Part shown: piece by piece, positions 1-14,155 of the stretch
How the letters are laid out: every line of letters starts with the position of its first letter
Position numbering within the stretch: the first letter of the stretch is position 1
Assembly (NCBI RefSeq): GCF_949987535.1
Contig: NC_080066.1
Span: forward strand, 127,638,335-127,702,334
Length of the DNA: 64,000 bases
Reading direction: 5' to 3'
Origin: Balaenoptera acutorostrata
Taxonomy: Eukaryota > Chordata > Mammalia > Artiodactyla > Balaenopteridae
Translations under genes and position numbers: made by a program
Notes under the pieces: generated by a model
Told to the model about the DNA's origin: nothing
Seen by the model: only the letters and a program-made list of their open reading frames with translations
The model's database searches: none

Positions 1-59
1 ACTTTATTAAGCCAATATCTAACAAAACAAAACAAAACACTTTTCTCTTTACCAAATAC

Positions 60-402
60 TTGAGATGTGTCGCCTCATTTACTCATCATGGCGTTGAGGC
101 GAGTACTATTATTACTATCCCATTTTTGCAGATGAGCAAGATATTATGTGGTGCTTGCTATAGACTAGCAATGTTCGACATGTTTTACATATATTAGCTC
201 ATTAATTCGATAACCCCACTTTATAGATAAGGGAACTGAGGGAGATTACGTAATGAAGAACCTGGCAGTCTGACTCCAGACCGCTCTATGGTGTCTCCGA
301 GAGCACTAAGGCTCAAGGCTTTAAAAACATCTGCTCAAGGTCACACAGCTACTAGTGGTAAAAATCAGGATTTGAACTTACATTCTTTTCACTACACCAA
401 TC
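60..402 (+). repeat. Nested MIR SINE copies
   Basis: Two old mammalian-wide MIR fragments in plus orientation. The outer copy runs from about 60 to 145 (with the typical tactattattactatccc and ttttgcagatga core) and resumes near 337 with ctcaaggtcacacagct followed by a gatttgaac end. Between them, about 146-336, lies a second copy with ttacatatattagctcatt, aagggaactgaggg and ctggcagtctgactccag. The arrangement suggests one MIR inserted in another. Divergence is high, so the boundaries are approximate. Confidence 0.65.
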
Positions 403-1214
403 TTTATCAAATTGTGACTCCTTTTATCACAAATGTCAGAATTATTTAAGTGGCTTGTTAAAAAACCCCTGTCTTCTCCCTCTAGCTCTACTGAATCAAA
501 ACGTCTGGTGCCAAGACTCTGGAATCTGTATTTTCAACAACCATTCTAGAAGCTTTTGATTCACATTAAAGACAGAGTCCAACTGCATTATAATACACAA
601 AGCAGGTTTCTGTAAGTTTCAAATGAAATATCTAGTACATTAAAAATGATTTCATAATTCATTAATCTTAAGATTCAATTTTTTCACAATTTGACATCTC
701 TGAAATAGGACTGCCTGTTATAACTTATGGTGTCTTACAATCACAGTAAAAATGTGGTCTTTTTCTTCTTAGTGGTACACAAAATAATGTTGTTTTAGAT
801 TTCATATAGTATGCAGGCTCCCTGGATAATAAAAAACAAAAGACATTGCTTATTAAACACTGTTCTTTTCAGTCCTGGGTCACTGTGGACAGGTGCCCAC
901 CTACATGCTGTGAGAGGCAGGGTGATGGAAAGAGGACAGGATGACATCCATCATACCTCAATTCACACCCACCACGGGGAAGTCACCAATCATTTTGGGT
1001 TAGAACAGATGAAACAATGTGTGTGAAAGCACTTGGAAAATGATAAATCATTATATTAATGACATGTATGTATGAATGTGTGCATATGCATGGGCTCGAA
1101 GTAAGATTATTAGAGAGAGTGAAAATAATTTGAAAATGCTCATTTCCAAACTTGGCATATGTGGAAGGTAACAGATGTCATGATTCTCAACTTTCTCTTC
1201 TTCCTTCTCTAAGA

Positions 1215-1390
1215 ATAGCATGAATATCAGTAAAAAGTGCTCATTAATTCTTACTATGTTCTAGGAAATTAAGTGTCTTATGTAGTTTATGTCATTTGAG
1301 CCTCCCTGCAATCCTATGAAATACTATATTATTACTGATGATATTATCCCTATTTTACAGGGGAGGAAACTGAGTTGTTATGGACATTGA
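1215..1390 (+). repeat. MIR SINE fragment
   Basis: Contains a long diverged MIR body: a stretch like ttaagtgtcttatgtagttt, then gatattatccctattttaca and ggggaggaaactgag near the 3' side. This order and orientation match the plus-strand MIR consensus. No target duplication is visible, as expected at this age. Confidence 0.65.
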
Positions 1391-4300
1391 ATAAGTTAAC
1401 TAAAATTGTATAATGAAAAAGTGGTGGAGAGAGAGTATGAACAGAGGCAGTCTGAAACAGGAACTCGCCTGCTGAAGTACATCTCAAAGGAAAATTTACA
1501 GAGAAGTAACCTACGTACTGTGAGTCCACATAACCAGGAAGGAGAAAGTGGACAGAGAAGCCATGTTGTAACCATAGTCACTGCAAAGGAAAGAAGAGAA
1601 AGCAGGAGCATGTGGTGAATATTTGTATATATATTTATTGTAGTTCCTTTTCAAACTTACTTGATCTAAACATTTTATTTTCATTTTTTAGATTATGTCC
1701 CTCTACAGAATGCATCTAGTTATGTAATTTTCCTTTTCTCTCCTTTCTACTAGTGTGAACAATCTAGTTTGATCAGTTTCATTTTTAAATGCATCATCCA
1801 CATCTATTCACATTGTCCCCTCTCTGTGACTTCATTGTTTATGTTTCTGTCCTAGAAGCTCTCTCACTCTGTTCTTTGAGCCTTTGCCTGGGTCTGACAG
1901 CCTGACATTCTTCTCATTCTATCTCTGTTTTATATACTGGATATGTAATCTGGACCTGTCCTCAGGAAAACTGTGAAATGAATGGTCTTTGAAATCCTGT
2001 ACCTCTCCTCTCTGCATGCATCTCCTTCCTGTTCCTTAGCCCATTACAGTAGGTCCAGGGTTTTCTGACAATTTTGCTAGATATTTGAAGACTGTGAGCT
2101 GATAAAACGTTACCCCCAAATATTAGGGACTAATATGTTTTCCTGATGGGAATATTTATAGTTTGAAAGAAGACTAAATGGAGAAAGCAACACCAGGCAT
2201 GAAGGAAGGGACTGCTGAGTGAGGAATCTCACGCCTGGTGTGGGATGTTGATTCAGAATGGATACCCTTCCAGTACCCTCAGATACTCCTGCACTGCAAA
2301 GGCCTTTTGAGTACACATAAAATCCCACTTTTGTATATGATATTGCCAAAAACTAAATGAAAAAGAAAAGATGCATGTTTATTTCATTAAAAAATTATAA
2401 CAGTGTACTACTTATTTTTGTAAATTAATTAACTATTAATTATTGTCTATTTGCCACATACTAGCACTGTACCATCTTTTATTTTGGGCTCATTAGCCTG
2501 CTGAATTGTGTCAATTTTGGAAATTGAGACATATAATTCAAAGCCAAAACAAAATAAAATAATAAAATTATAGTCATTTCTATTCAACACCGTTACCAAT
2601 TATGAAAATTAATTTCTTTCTCATTATTTTGTCCCATGTGTACGAATCTAGTTTTTGCACCTAAAATATTACCAAGAACTAAATAAATATCTTCTTATTT
2701 TTATAAGTGTTTTATAATTCAAATTATTATACAACCCTTTAAAATATTTGCATATTAAAATATACTTCGTATCATGTTTAGTGGATGACTGGATCCCAAC
2801 ACATATATACTGCAACAAACTCTACAAAGGAGCTAAGACTTTGAATTTAGTTCACGTGATCTCCCTAATGTAAAATTAAGCATAATATTCTATAATTAAT
2901 ACATTTTGGTTAAAAGAAGAGATTCTATGTCATATTATTCTCATGTGTAAGGATGGCATCTAACACAAAACATGCAGAATTAGTCTCCTTTTCCTTAGTT
3001 TAACCATATAATGATTTTGTTTGCAGAAACATTAACAACGTTTGCCCTTTTATTAAGAAATACAATCATTTTCTGTTAAACTAAGAAGTGCCAGAAAATT
3101 GTGTTGGAAATGCTTAAACTGACCTTTCACTTTCCTCGACTCCTCATTTTTCTCAGCACATAGGAGATGTCTTCTGTCCGTGAAATGTCATTGATTTTAT
3201 AACTGAAAGGTGATATTGCTGCTTATTTCCTACATTCATTGAATAAGTTCCATTCTAAATGTAGGTCTAAATCATGGATTAATCCAGTAATCATTAATTC
3301 AATAATCTCTATAGAACCTAGGTAAGTTGGAAGCTCTTAAATTTGTAAAAAGACATAGTCCTTGCCATGGAGGAGGTTACAACTTCAGCTGGGAAGCAGA
3401 TATGCAGACTACTAAAGAATAATTTAATGGAATATAAGTACTGTAGGAATCAAATATGGACAAAGTCCCTAATTTGACTATTAAGCAAAACAGCTTATGA
3501 AGAATAAACAGTACTTTAATATGCACTTAGGGAGCAGTTAGGGAGTTGATTTCTAAAGATGGTTAATAGGTCTGTTAATGTTAATTGTATCTGTATTTCC
3601 AAAATTTCATGGATATATTTAGAGATATAATAACAAAGATGAAGAAAAAACTAAGCTAAATAGGCAGTAGGGAAACAATAATAAGCAAGTTTTAGGATTC
3701 CATTTATACTTTGGTTCACTCAAATCGTTGTCAAGCAGTATTATTTATTTCCCTCGGAAGGCCCACATTTAGGCTACAGTGCCCCTGTGAAATATGTGAT
3801 TAAAACTTTCATCCTGGAAAACAGCAGTACTGTTAATCTGCAGTCAGTTATTCACATACCATACAGAAGCCCACAGTTACTAAATTGAACCATCATTCTT
3901 AAATCACAGTTCATTCAGGAAGATTTTAGTGCCTACCTGTTTAACACAATCTTATAAATCATCCCTCACAAAGGATGTAAAAATCAACACATATCTTTAA
4001 CGGGCTAATTGTGCTCCACTGCAGTGTTAAGTCTATAAAAGCTTTTTAATAGTGACAGAAATGATGGCATTTTCATCTTAATTTGCAAATATAATTGCTA
4101 TTCTAAATATTTTTTTGTTTCTAACTTCAGTGCTTATTGACAGCAGAAATTTCCCCAAAACACTAACAGAGTATTTAACATAATTTCATTTATTGAAAGA
4201 AAATCCAAGGGAAAATAACATACAGCTATCTGCAGAAGGAAAATATCAAAAGGAAAAGTAAGTTAAATCTAAACTTGGAGATCTAAAATGTAACTAATAT

Positions 4301-7300
4301 TCGATATGAATTTAACACAATGTATATTTGATTAAATGTATACATTTAAATATACTGATGTCTCAAGAAACAAAAATGATATCCTGGAAATCCAGGACAA
4401 CAATTAAAAGCCATACGAAAACAAACTGAAACTAATATGCTAATCCCTATTTCATAAAATTTCCCATCATTTTATTGAAAAATAAGAATACATTTTAGCT
4501 CAACTTATGGAAAATTAGTACAATTGAAATTAAATTCAATCAGTTGTAAATATTCCTTTAAGAAAACTATTTCAGTTTCTACCCAGAGTTTAACCCCTGC
4601 CCTATTCAAATTTTGAATTCCAATTCCTTAATTCCAATATACTCAATGTAGGTTCACGGTAATGAAATCACCAATCATAATTTATTAAGCTTTATATTAA
4701 TAGTGTCAATAAAGTAGTCCATATACAAATATATGGAATATTTATCTCTCCCTAACTTTCACTTCTGTTTCCAAACAGACATAAACATATGATAGATGGA
4801 TTCTGAACTGGCATATTTCACATTAAAATTTCAAGTTTTTAAGTCTTACTTTTTCTATGTAATAACATATATATTTACTTATAAATATTATGGATACTCA
4901 GCAGAGAACTTTTTATACCGGATTTGAAAAAAAGTTCTGATCATTCTGTGGTAGCTTTTCTAAGTAGAAGTAGAAAATGCCAGAGACATTGCTTTTTAAA
5001 AATAAGCACTAAGAAAACTAAGTAAGCTAGTTAACCACAAAGGGAACGTTGTTGGAAAGGAAATAGCTTGGGATTGAACCCTATGATTTTATTGTTTTCA
5101 CAGAAAATGCAATAACTCCTCATTGACATCAACTACCCAGTTGCAAGAAGAGTATACCTTCTGCTTTGTTGAGATGCAGACGAAGCAATTAGTAAGAAGT
5201 AGTCATCACTCAAGAGGAAAATGAATTTGCAATAAAATTTTTCCAGTTTAAATGTCTGTTGAGAGGCTCTTATCTTTGAAAGGCACATTTAAAAAAAGTT
5301 TTTTGATAAAGAACATGCATTCAATGGAATCCTTTGAAGGCATTCTATCAAACTCAGGTTATGTAGTCTATCAGTATCTTTCAAATCACTAATCAAAACA
5401 AACAAAAATAGATCATGACAAACACCACAGCCAGTTTCATACAGTCTTAAGTATAGAACTAAATTAACTGTTCTTCAAATTACACATTGTGACAGATAAG
5501 TTTATTATAAAGTCTTTAAAATAAAAATGCATGTTTGGTGAAAAGTTAGTATAGCTGTCATTCATATTTTGTCATATTTTAAAATATAAAAGTAAAGAAT
5601 GGCATTATTTTTTACCATTTGTAACATGATGTAACTGACCAGATGGTTTGTAATTCTCATTATTGTAATTATCACAATTCATTGCTATGCCAAAGTTGAT
5701 GCTGTGATGTAGGTGAAATGAAGTACCATTAGTTTAGCCTATTACATGACATTGTGATGCACCAGGCATTTTTCAAATCTCTTAAAGAAAATTTAATGGC
5801 AGTCCAAACTTCTAACCAACCTACTAAGTGCTATGAAGCACATAAAACCAGAAAACATTTTAATCCAGGCATACTGTAATTCATAATAGAACTAAAAAAT
5901 AGGTAGCAGGAGAAAAAGAAAAAGAAAGAAAGCAGGGCTAGGTATGTATAAAATGCATGTAAGAGAAGACTCAGATTTTTAAAAAGCACAAAATAAAAGT
6001 TATGTTATTTTTTAAAAATGTGTATTCAATGAGTATTTAATATAGTCCTACAAATACGAAGGGGCTATTATTACTACTGAAAAGTAATAACATTGGGCAT
6101 GATTTGACACTTCTGGAAACATTGGTGAATTTCAGTACCTAAGATGCCATGTTTTTAGGATGCACTATTATTTTATATATCACTACACAGAAATGCTGCT
6201 AATTATAATTAAAATAGCCTGATTGCAGAGATGTTAAAATGTGGAGAAACAATCATCTCTGAACTGATGAAAAAAAGTAATGCTTCTAATTAATTGGGAT
6301 CAACTACTGGCAGTAGGAGATTACATGATATAATCTTTCTCCCAGGAAACTAAAAGCTCCATTGCCTAATGCCTTCCTACAAAAGAACAACAACAACAAC
6401 AACAAAATATTGCCATCAATTATACTTAAAATGTGTCATCAAAAAGGAAAAGGGGGAATACATTGGAGATTTCAACTCATATACAAAAAAGTATTAGGAA
6501 AAGGAAGGCAGTTGGTAAACATGTAAGTGCTTTAAAGTTGTCATTATTATAACTAATATTAAAGAAGGGAATACTTAATTTACATTTCACATATGCTGAC
6601 CTTTAAAAAATTTTTGCATTTTTATCCATTGCCTTTCAATTACAGCAACTAAACATTTGCTCTGGAGTGAAAAACATTGATTCTAAGTTTGTTCGTTTAT
6701 ATAAGTGATCCAGAACCCATTTAAGTTATATATTTTAACTTATTACCACATCAGTAAAGTTGATTGCTTTGCAGTTCTTCTGATTACCCCTTTGTTCTTG
6801 GCACTCATCTGCAATTTCTCAAACATTTAATCAAAATTACTTTTTGAAGTACCAGCCGGTTCTCATGAACTTCTGAAGCCTTGTGTATTCTTACTGTGTG
6901 AAAGGTTATGGAAAGACTTTCGTATTTTATGAATGTTTAGTAGGAGAACTGAATCTTTTGCTTACAGCAGTTTCTTTGTGCAGGGTTACTTAGGAGAAAA
7001 GACTTGATTATTTTCCTGGAAAGGACACATGTATATCCAAATATTCTGAATGCAGATTCTTTTTTTTTTTTTTTTTTTTGCAAAAGCCTCACTCAAAGAT
7101 CAGGGAAAGAAGGCGGCAATGAGTTAAGCCTCTCTTTTGATCTAGAACATTTTCATTGATATTATCAGAAATGAGTACGCAGAAAATCAATTTCAAAATA
7201 TGATCCGCTAATATGGGATAGTGGAGAGAATTGGTTAGTTGCCACATAAAATGGAAGTCAAGGTGAAGGGAGATTTAGTAAATATTAAGCTAAGTGCCTT

Positions 7301-8199
7301 GAATATTTTTACTTTAATCTCTTTGGTTTGATAAAATAGATGGGTGACTATAATTTTGAAATTCTTTCAATATGTCTGATTTGTTCAAATATGTTATAAA
7401 ATTCATTTATTTATTCTGCTTAATTTAAAGAACATGGCTTAGCTCAATTCTACCATTACCTGGATATTCAGACTGGTTCCCTCTTTAACTATGAAAATAC
7501 ACATTAAATTCCAAGTTCATATTTGTTTCATATTTTACTTTCAAAAGTTTGACTTTTTTTTACAACTATTACAAATAAGGGAGAGTGCATCAGAGATTTC
7601 CTATCAAAATTTCTTCCTGCAGACATTAAAGTATATGAAGCACTGAAGATTTATCCCATGGAGACGTAACCAGTAAATTGTATAACTAGTCTCATTTTGG
7701 TGATAAGTGAACATCGTTCAACAAACACACATACTGCTTTTCATACCTTACCTGGAAAGAGGCTTTATTGAACATAGCTGTAAAATTATCTTTTAAGTTG
7801 GATTACTGAATTTGCACAAACATTTCTACAGAATTTTTTTTTTAAAAAATCAAGCTTTGTCATTTTTCCACTACATTTTGTTGTGCTTTTTATATTAATA
7901 TTTGCAAATGTTATAATTTAATACTTATATCCCAATTACTTGCATAATCAGTTTTTTTTTAATCCTGGGGTGTTGAAAGAACATATAATAATAATAATAT
8001 TCTTCTTTAGACAAAAGTCTTTTTAAATGAAGTTAAAAGCTGAGATAATTTAAGGAAAAAGATCTTCAAATTTTCATAACCAACAGGTTTAAGTGAAATT
8101 TACAATGCATTGGAAAACTGGCTGGTTAAAGGTATGATTTGTCCTCAGGTAGCTCAAAATCATTTTTACAGGTTTTTGTTTTTTTGTAAAAGTGTTTTT

Positions 8200-9588
8200 T
8201 AATCTTGGTAAAATAATAAAATAATATTTCACAATTTTCACAGAGTCTGACTAAAGGGCAGAGGCATATTACCCTCAGTGTCTAGAATAAAGCCAGATTT
8301 TTTCAGGCCCAGTTCCACTGTAGAGTTTGTATGTACTGCAATCACAAACATTTTCTTGTTCCCTCTAAAGCTAGGGCCAATTTCATTTCAAATGGAGGTT
8401 AGAGTAAAAAATCACTCCTGTTTCACCACCTTCTGCGCTAAGTATTATCTTAACAACCTTTTGCTCTGGTTGACCCATTTAATAACCTGGAAGAAAAAAG
8501 TGTTGCTCCCATGTCTGGTCTCAATGGAAGTTATTTTCTAATGGACAATAAGCCGAAAGGCCATGGCTGTCTAGGAGGTCAAACAACAAATATCTTGTCT
8601 GCATGGGCTTACGCAGCAGCTTCGGTCCTTTCTTCTTCAGAAGCGGCTTTGTTGTCTTGCCTGTAATTTGCACATTTAGGCTCTGTAGTTTGTTTATAAA
8701 ACAGTTTTACACAAACCACTCTTAGCAGTGCAAACTTCTGAGTTGAAAATTATTCAGGCTTGTTTCATTGAAGGCACTTGGTTTCCATGGCAATTTATAA
8801 AAGGTGATGGTTTGGTTTCTTCGTTGGAACAGATGACTTAGTTTGGGTGTTCAAGTGGCCGCAAGCAAACTCCGATAAGCCTGTGTAATATGTAAGCCCA
8901 GGTTTACCATCCTGGATAGTAGTGCATGCAAAAAGAGACAGCATACAGTTATCTAGCTTAGCCATGGGAGGAAAACAAATAATAATAATAAAGGTGGGAT
9001 GGGGATAAGGTGGGGAGGAAGAAGAATATTGTAAATAATTCTGAGTTCGGGTTATTTTCAAGGAATGGTAACAACCAAAGGTAAAAGGGCCTACATTTAT
9101 TTAATTCTCTATGCAAAACCTTCTCAAAAGGAAAATAAATGCCAGCTCTTCACGTACCCTGTTTACAGTGAGGTTTTTGTTGGCAGGCCATTAGGTTTCC
9201 ATGGTAACAAGCAAACTATTCATTTGAAACAAAACCAGCCATGACTTTGTGCTTTGACAAGGATTTCTATAGCTCTTTTTTTTTTTTTTCTTTTTTCGAG
9301 TTCAACCAGATGACCAGATGACGCTGTAATCTTTTTAGCCACGAAAGCACCTGAAGGTCTCTTCTCTACTCAGGTCAAGATTTTCTTTTATTTGTAGTGC
9401 GGAATAAGTTATATTTCCATGATGTCTTTTTATCCCCAGTGCTTAAAAAATTTGTTTTTATTATTTTATTTTGAGTCAGTAGTCAGTGGAGGAATCTTTG
9501 GTAGTTTGTTTTTTCAATGTCCATTTACAAAGACTCTTTCTTCATGCCAGTGCCTGGTGAATCTTTTATAGCCTCTGCCAGGGTAAGG
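8200..9588 (-). other. Probable MDGA2 3' UTR
   Basis: Directly follows the MDGA2 stop codon on the minus strand. It has no recognisable repeats and is less AT-rich than the surroundings, as expected of a conserved UTR. Minus-strand AATAAA hexamers occur at 9387-9392 and 9096-9101, among others, but I cannot tell which is used. Two near-palindromic motifs, gtttccatggcaat (8781-8794) and gtttccatggtaac (9195-9208), resemble RFX/X-box sites. The lower boundary is a guess from the change in base composition. Confidence 0.5.
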
Positions 9589-9677
9589 TCACCTTCGAGG
9601 ACTTAAGATAGAGATGAGGACAATAACTGGAAAAAGCCATATATGTACTAAAATTCCAACAGCACCATCAACAGAAT
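9589..9677 (-). CDS. MDGA2 last coding exon: GPI-anchor signal and stop
   Basis: Final coding exon. The acceptor reads cccttgtctttag on the minus strand and the stop TGA is at 9591-9589. It completes an Asn codon begun in the previous exon and then encodes about 28 residues: a small-residue stretch (Ser-Val-Asp-Gly-Ala), a hydrophobic run rich in Ile, Leu, Val, Phe and Trp, and a short Ser-Pro-Arg-Arg end. That layout, small residues then a hydrophobic tail with no cytoplasmic domain, is the standard C-terminal GPI-attachment signal. It fits MDGA proteins, which sit on the outer neuronal membrane through a GPI anchor. The likely cleavage site is within the Asn-Ser-Val-Asp-Gly-Ala stretch (inference). 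Confidence 0.93.
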
Positions 9678-12362
9678 CTAAAGACAAGGGAAGTAAATGC
9701 CAAGAAATCATTAAAAAGGAGAGTAAGTATTCCATATAGCTACCAATACAACTTTGGTGAACAAATAAAACAATTTTAGTATATGGAAGATATTTTTGGA
9801 AAACACTTGTTTTTTGGTTTGTTTTATTTATCAGCTTCACTTCCAAGACAAGTGAAAAGGAAAATAACTTGAATACATGGTGAGGCATTTGATAAAATTA
9901 AAATATTTTCAGATTTTAAATTGATATGCTATGCGACGAAAACCTGTTCAGAAGATATTTATGTGAGTTTGTGGCTAAGCTCAACCTCAGAGTTCTGCTA
10001 GCCACATGAAGGCATGCACACATAGAAAATTCTCAAAAATCTAAAAGGGCAGCTTCATTTTTTTTGCTTTTTAAGCTTTCAGAAATGTTTAAGCTTAAAG
10101 ACCACTGAAAGAAAAACTACTCTTTATGAAAACCAGGTAGGGATTGTTATGGGTAGAGAAATTAACTACTGCAAACAGTGGATTATACATATCAGGATCA
10201 GTCTATTATCTATAAATTGGGTAAATAATTTTCTCCATAGTGTAATTTTTAAAAGTGCTATGAAGTCCATTCTAACTAAAAGAGCTCTTTCACCAATCTG
10301 CTTTGAGATTCCTACTGTAGCTGGTATTTCAAGTAAAATTCATGTACAGATGATACCTCTTAGAATGTATAGCTTACCTAGGAGGACTAACATAGGCAAA
10401 CCCAACAATTCATTAACCTGCCTTAAGTTACACAATGGCTCCCACCTAGGAGCAAGCTGGGTTTTGAAAATAAGAGACAAACAATCTCAGCTTTTGATAG
10501 TGTGGCCATAGTACTACATTTACTACCGGAGAGGGGTTGGAAGCCTGAGCAGTTTAGGAAGAGTCCTTTGGCCTCCAAGCTGGTTTGTACTTAGAATTTA
10601 ACATTAAGATTCCACAAACGCTATTCATCAAAATGAACTTAATAAGTTATAGTTAAAGAGATACAAATGTAGCAGAGTATTTTCTCATACCAAAGAAAAT
10701 GTTTTTGTTCAATTAGAATTGTTTCCTCTGATTTACAGAGGCTAAATAAAAATACCTCCAATAAGCATAGATATATCTTACTTGAAATAGTCACACTTTT
10801 TCCTGGATTTAGTAGTTTAAGAGAAGAAAACTGATTATGAAAATGTTCTATTGTATAACAACAAAGTGCCTATGGGTTTTCAGAGTCATTTCACTGTGAC
10901 TACATTTCTGCTTTCTCCTTTTTGGGGAGTAAATTATGTTCTCTTGCTTTCCTCATTTGGAAAGTTTAATTCTATTTATACTAATTTTCAGTGATTTAAT
11001 TATCAAAATGTAAGATTTCTGTATCAGATGGTAGCTATCTTCAGTTAATATAGTATATGTTACTATCACTGATTCATGTTGTGAAATTCAAAAGAAATCC
11101 CTTTTTCCTCTGAGAAGAATGCTTGCTTTTCTGTGCATTTGACAAACTTACTTCATTTGGATATAGCTACTGGTTTTCTAAAGAAAAATTAGCCAGACAC
11201 AGGGGGGAAACTTTTACTAAAATTGCCACTTGAAATGCTAAGTGTAATGACAAGAAGGTGAAAACTATGGGCAAAATGGCTCATTGTTATGTACAGTCTT
11301 AGTTTTTGTCTCCTAACAATGTTTAAAAATGGAGTCAATTCAGTTCGTATGAGCAATCACTGGGTAGTTGTACAAATTTGACTTTCAACATCCAGACTGA
11401 TATAATTTCTCACTAAAAATACTCAATTAACAAAGACTCTGATTTGCTCTAGACTTATACAAAGTGGATTTTCATGCTCTTTTTGTAAGTACTAAATAAT
11501 TGAGTTATTTGTATATATTTAGTTTGATTGATACCTCTTTAAATGACCACAAAATTAAAGATTCTAGGTGGGCCTATGAAAATCCTTCAACTAGAGGAAT
11601 TTTTCATAAGTATAATATTAGATTTCTCACCTTCACATGAATAATACAATGAGGATTTTAAGAAACAGCCCAACACATAATTCTGATGGTTTTTGCATTA
11701 GTTATAATTTTTTTATTTATAGCTCTTTTACTAAAAACGGATTTTTGGTGAAAAACATACAATTTGAAGATATCATTATACCATAATATTCAAACTAGAA
11801 TAAAAAGTGAAACCAAATTACTAAACAAGATTGTGATGCAGGTATAAGGAGATTAATTATACGAGAAAAGAATTAGGCTGCTCCATTACTTAATATATAT
11901 ACTAAGGCTCTTCACAATATTGAATCTGTTAAAATGGTTGGCAAAAGTTAGACCTACAAAATACATTCATAAACTCGGAGGAATAAAAACAGCCATGGCT
12001 ATATAAATGTGTGCTGAGTATATAGATTAGCCAAATATTTTAATAAAAGTGAAAAATATCCTCTGAAATTAATAATATAAATTAAGAATATTTAAAAATC
12101 TTAATTAAAAACCAAAGTGTGCTTGCCTTACATAGACCTAAATCAAAATTACTTTCATTTTAGGTCGAATAACTGAGTTCAAATGCCTACCATCGGATTT
12201 CATACTTTGATTTTAAAATATAATTAAAATTTTAGGGTCTCATGCACAGGAAATTTTTAAATAAACTAAAAATAAATTAGTTTTAACAATTAGACCACAT
12301 TAGTTTAATAGTCATTACATTACTTTAATATCACACCAAATGATCCAAGAAGAGACACTTAC
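9678..12362 (-). other. MDGA2 intron, 2.7 kb
   Basis: Intron between the MAM-end exon and the GPI-signal exon. The donor is GTAAG at 12362-12358 and the acceptor AG at 9679-9678 on the minus strand. The interior is AT-rich and I recognise no repeat family or RNA gene in it. Confidence 0.85.
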
Positions 12363-12468
12363 TCTTAGTCGTTAAGTCTTGTTTTGCACATTCTCCTTCT
12401 GCAATTGATACATCATCAATGGCAATGTCACCTTCTATGCCAGGACCTCGAATACCTTCAAAAATGAG
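12363..12468 (-). CDS. MDGA2 exon: end of MAM domain
   Basis: 106-nt exon, phase 0 at its start, ending one base into an Asn codon. It encodes about 35 residues that close the MAM domain, including an Ile-Phe-Glu-Gly-Ile-Arg-Gly segment, the Ala-Ile-Asp-Asp-Val motif typical of the last MAM strand, and Gly-Glu-Cys with the fourth conserved cysteine. Acceptor tcatatttgtag and donor GTAAG are good. MAM domains are extracellular adhesion modules; in MDGA2 this one lies just before the membrane anchor. The match to the vertebrate MDGA2 C-terminus, including the following tail, is what fixes the gene as MDGA2 rather than MDGA1. Confidence 0.94.
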
Positions 12469-14155
12469 CTACAAATATGAATGAAACAAACCTAAATGTA
12501 GGGCTTTGATTTGCAGATGAATTTTTATTGAGAAATCGAGGAGACAAACCTAAAATTGACAACAATCCTGGCATCATTTATTATTGATGGTCTTCAGAAT
12601 TCTTACTTGCAAAAAACATGAACTTTCTCAACAAAACCAATAGGATCTTCCTTGTATAGCATAGTTTTCCATATTACAAGCTCTGTGTCAATTTTAAAAC
12701 AAAACTAAACTTAATTGAATAACAGAATAAAAGCAGCTATTACAAATCGTATCACTTTTTGTTTTCAGAGGTAAAGAAAAGTTTTTCTCTGAAATATTTC
12801 TCTGAAGTAGATTCCCTCCAATGTTTTCAAAACATGTCCCATAACACTGGTTTTCTAGAAATATTTTATGGATGAATGAGTTCCGGGTTCACTGCGACAG
12901 TATTATGTTTAATGAAGCACAGAGCAAGGGTTTACCATCTCTGTAAAACTGTTTGATCTCTTGCAAATACAGTGAATAAATTCATCATATTCCCCATATG
13001 CTTTGTTTTTAAACCCTTGAAGATATTTATGGGTTTACTTATGTTGAGTGTTTAGCGGCAGACCTTTGAATTTCCGGTATCTAGAACAGTGGCTGGCACT
13101 GAGGTAAGACATTAGTGTTGAAAGAACAGATGAATGAAATCAGTCTCCATTTATTACTAAATTCTAGATACAAGGTCAATATAAGGACAATTAGCAAATT
13201 TTTATTTCATTTTTATAGAAATAAGAGTCTTCTAAAATTTTGTCTTATCTCACAATTACTCCTTGCTTCCAGTAAAACCTTTTAATTCTTTTGATACTAA
13301 AAAATAACCTATGCATGTAGTGATCATATTCCCAGAAAAATTTCTACATACCAAAATGAAATACCTACTTTGTTCTTTCCGAAGAAAAATTAGCCTAATA
13401 ACTGTTTTCAACATCAAACTAATGTGTGCATTTTAATACAATTTCTAGCCTTATTTCATTGCAACGAATTGGAGTAAAAGTCTGTTTTTATCAATGCCAA
13501 AATTTTTGTTTTTCAAAGTACCTTAATATGACTCCTTAAAGGCAAATTTGTGATGAATTTAAGAGAACTTACACTACTTTTGTGAAGGCTACCATTGTTC
13601 TCTGATATGCTATCATAATTTTATCAATCGAAATCTCTAAGTAGGAGAGTAGAGGCATTAGTTACCACCTTTTGTATTGAGTCCTTTCCCCCACTTAAAT
13701 ATGGCCTTTAAGAATAAGAATAATTTGCACGATAGGAAAAAATTTGATAAGAGAAAAAGATTTGGGAAGTTTTTATTATTATATTATTATTATATTTAAT
13801 TTGTGTAGAGAGGGTTTCCTGCTTACCTATGTTGAGGTAAGTATGTTAATAAAGAGTGTTCAAAACCATTTCTTTGAAAGGCATACAATTTGTCTTGTCA
13901 CTGAAGCCAAAATAAAATGGCAGACCAGAGTTAAAATATTTAGAACTAAATTGGCAGTATATGAATTCTCCATCCTCAGATAGAATCAGGAATGAAGCAT
14001 TAATTTGGCTGCCTGGAAATGATAACTTGCATTTGAGTTAGTGTGGTGTTTTGGAAGGTATCTGGATAGTGGCTACACAGCCCTCAGAGGACTATTTAAA
14101 TTGCAAGAGAGAAGATTAAAGAAAAAATGAATGGTATAAAAATTCAAGAGCACTG

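Larger units (their letters stand above)
1..8199. other. 3' flank of MDGA2, no gene recognised
   Basis: AT-rich non-coding DNA beyond the likely end of MDGA2. Open frames here are short, lack recognisable domains and look random. Contents I can name are two MIR regions (60-402 and 1215-1390), a run of 19 T at 7061-7079 and an (AAC)n tract near 6386-6406. The remainder, for example 2400-7000, shows nothing I can classify. Part of it could still be 3' UTR if MDGA2 uses a distal poly(A) site, because the end of the transcript cannot be fixed from sequence alone. Confidence 0.6.
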
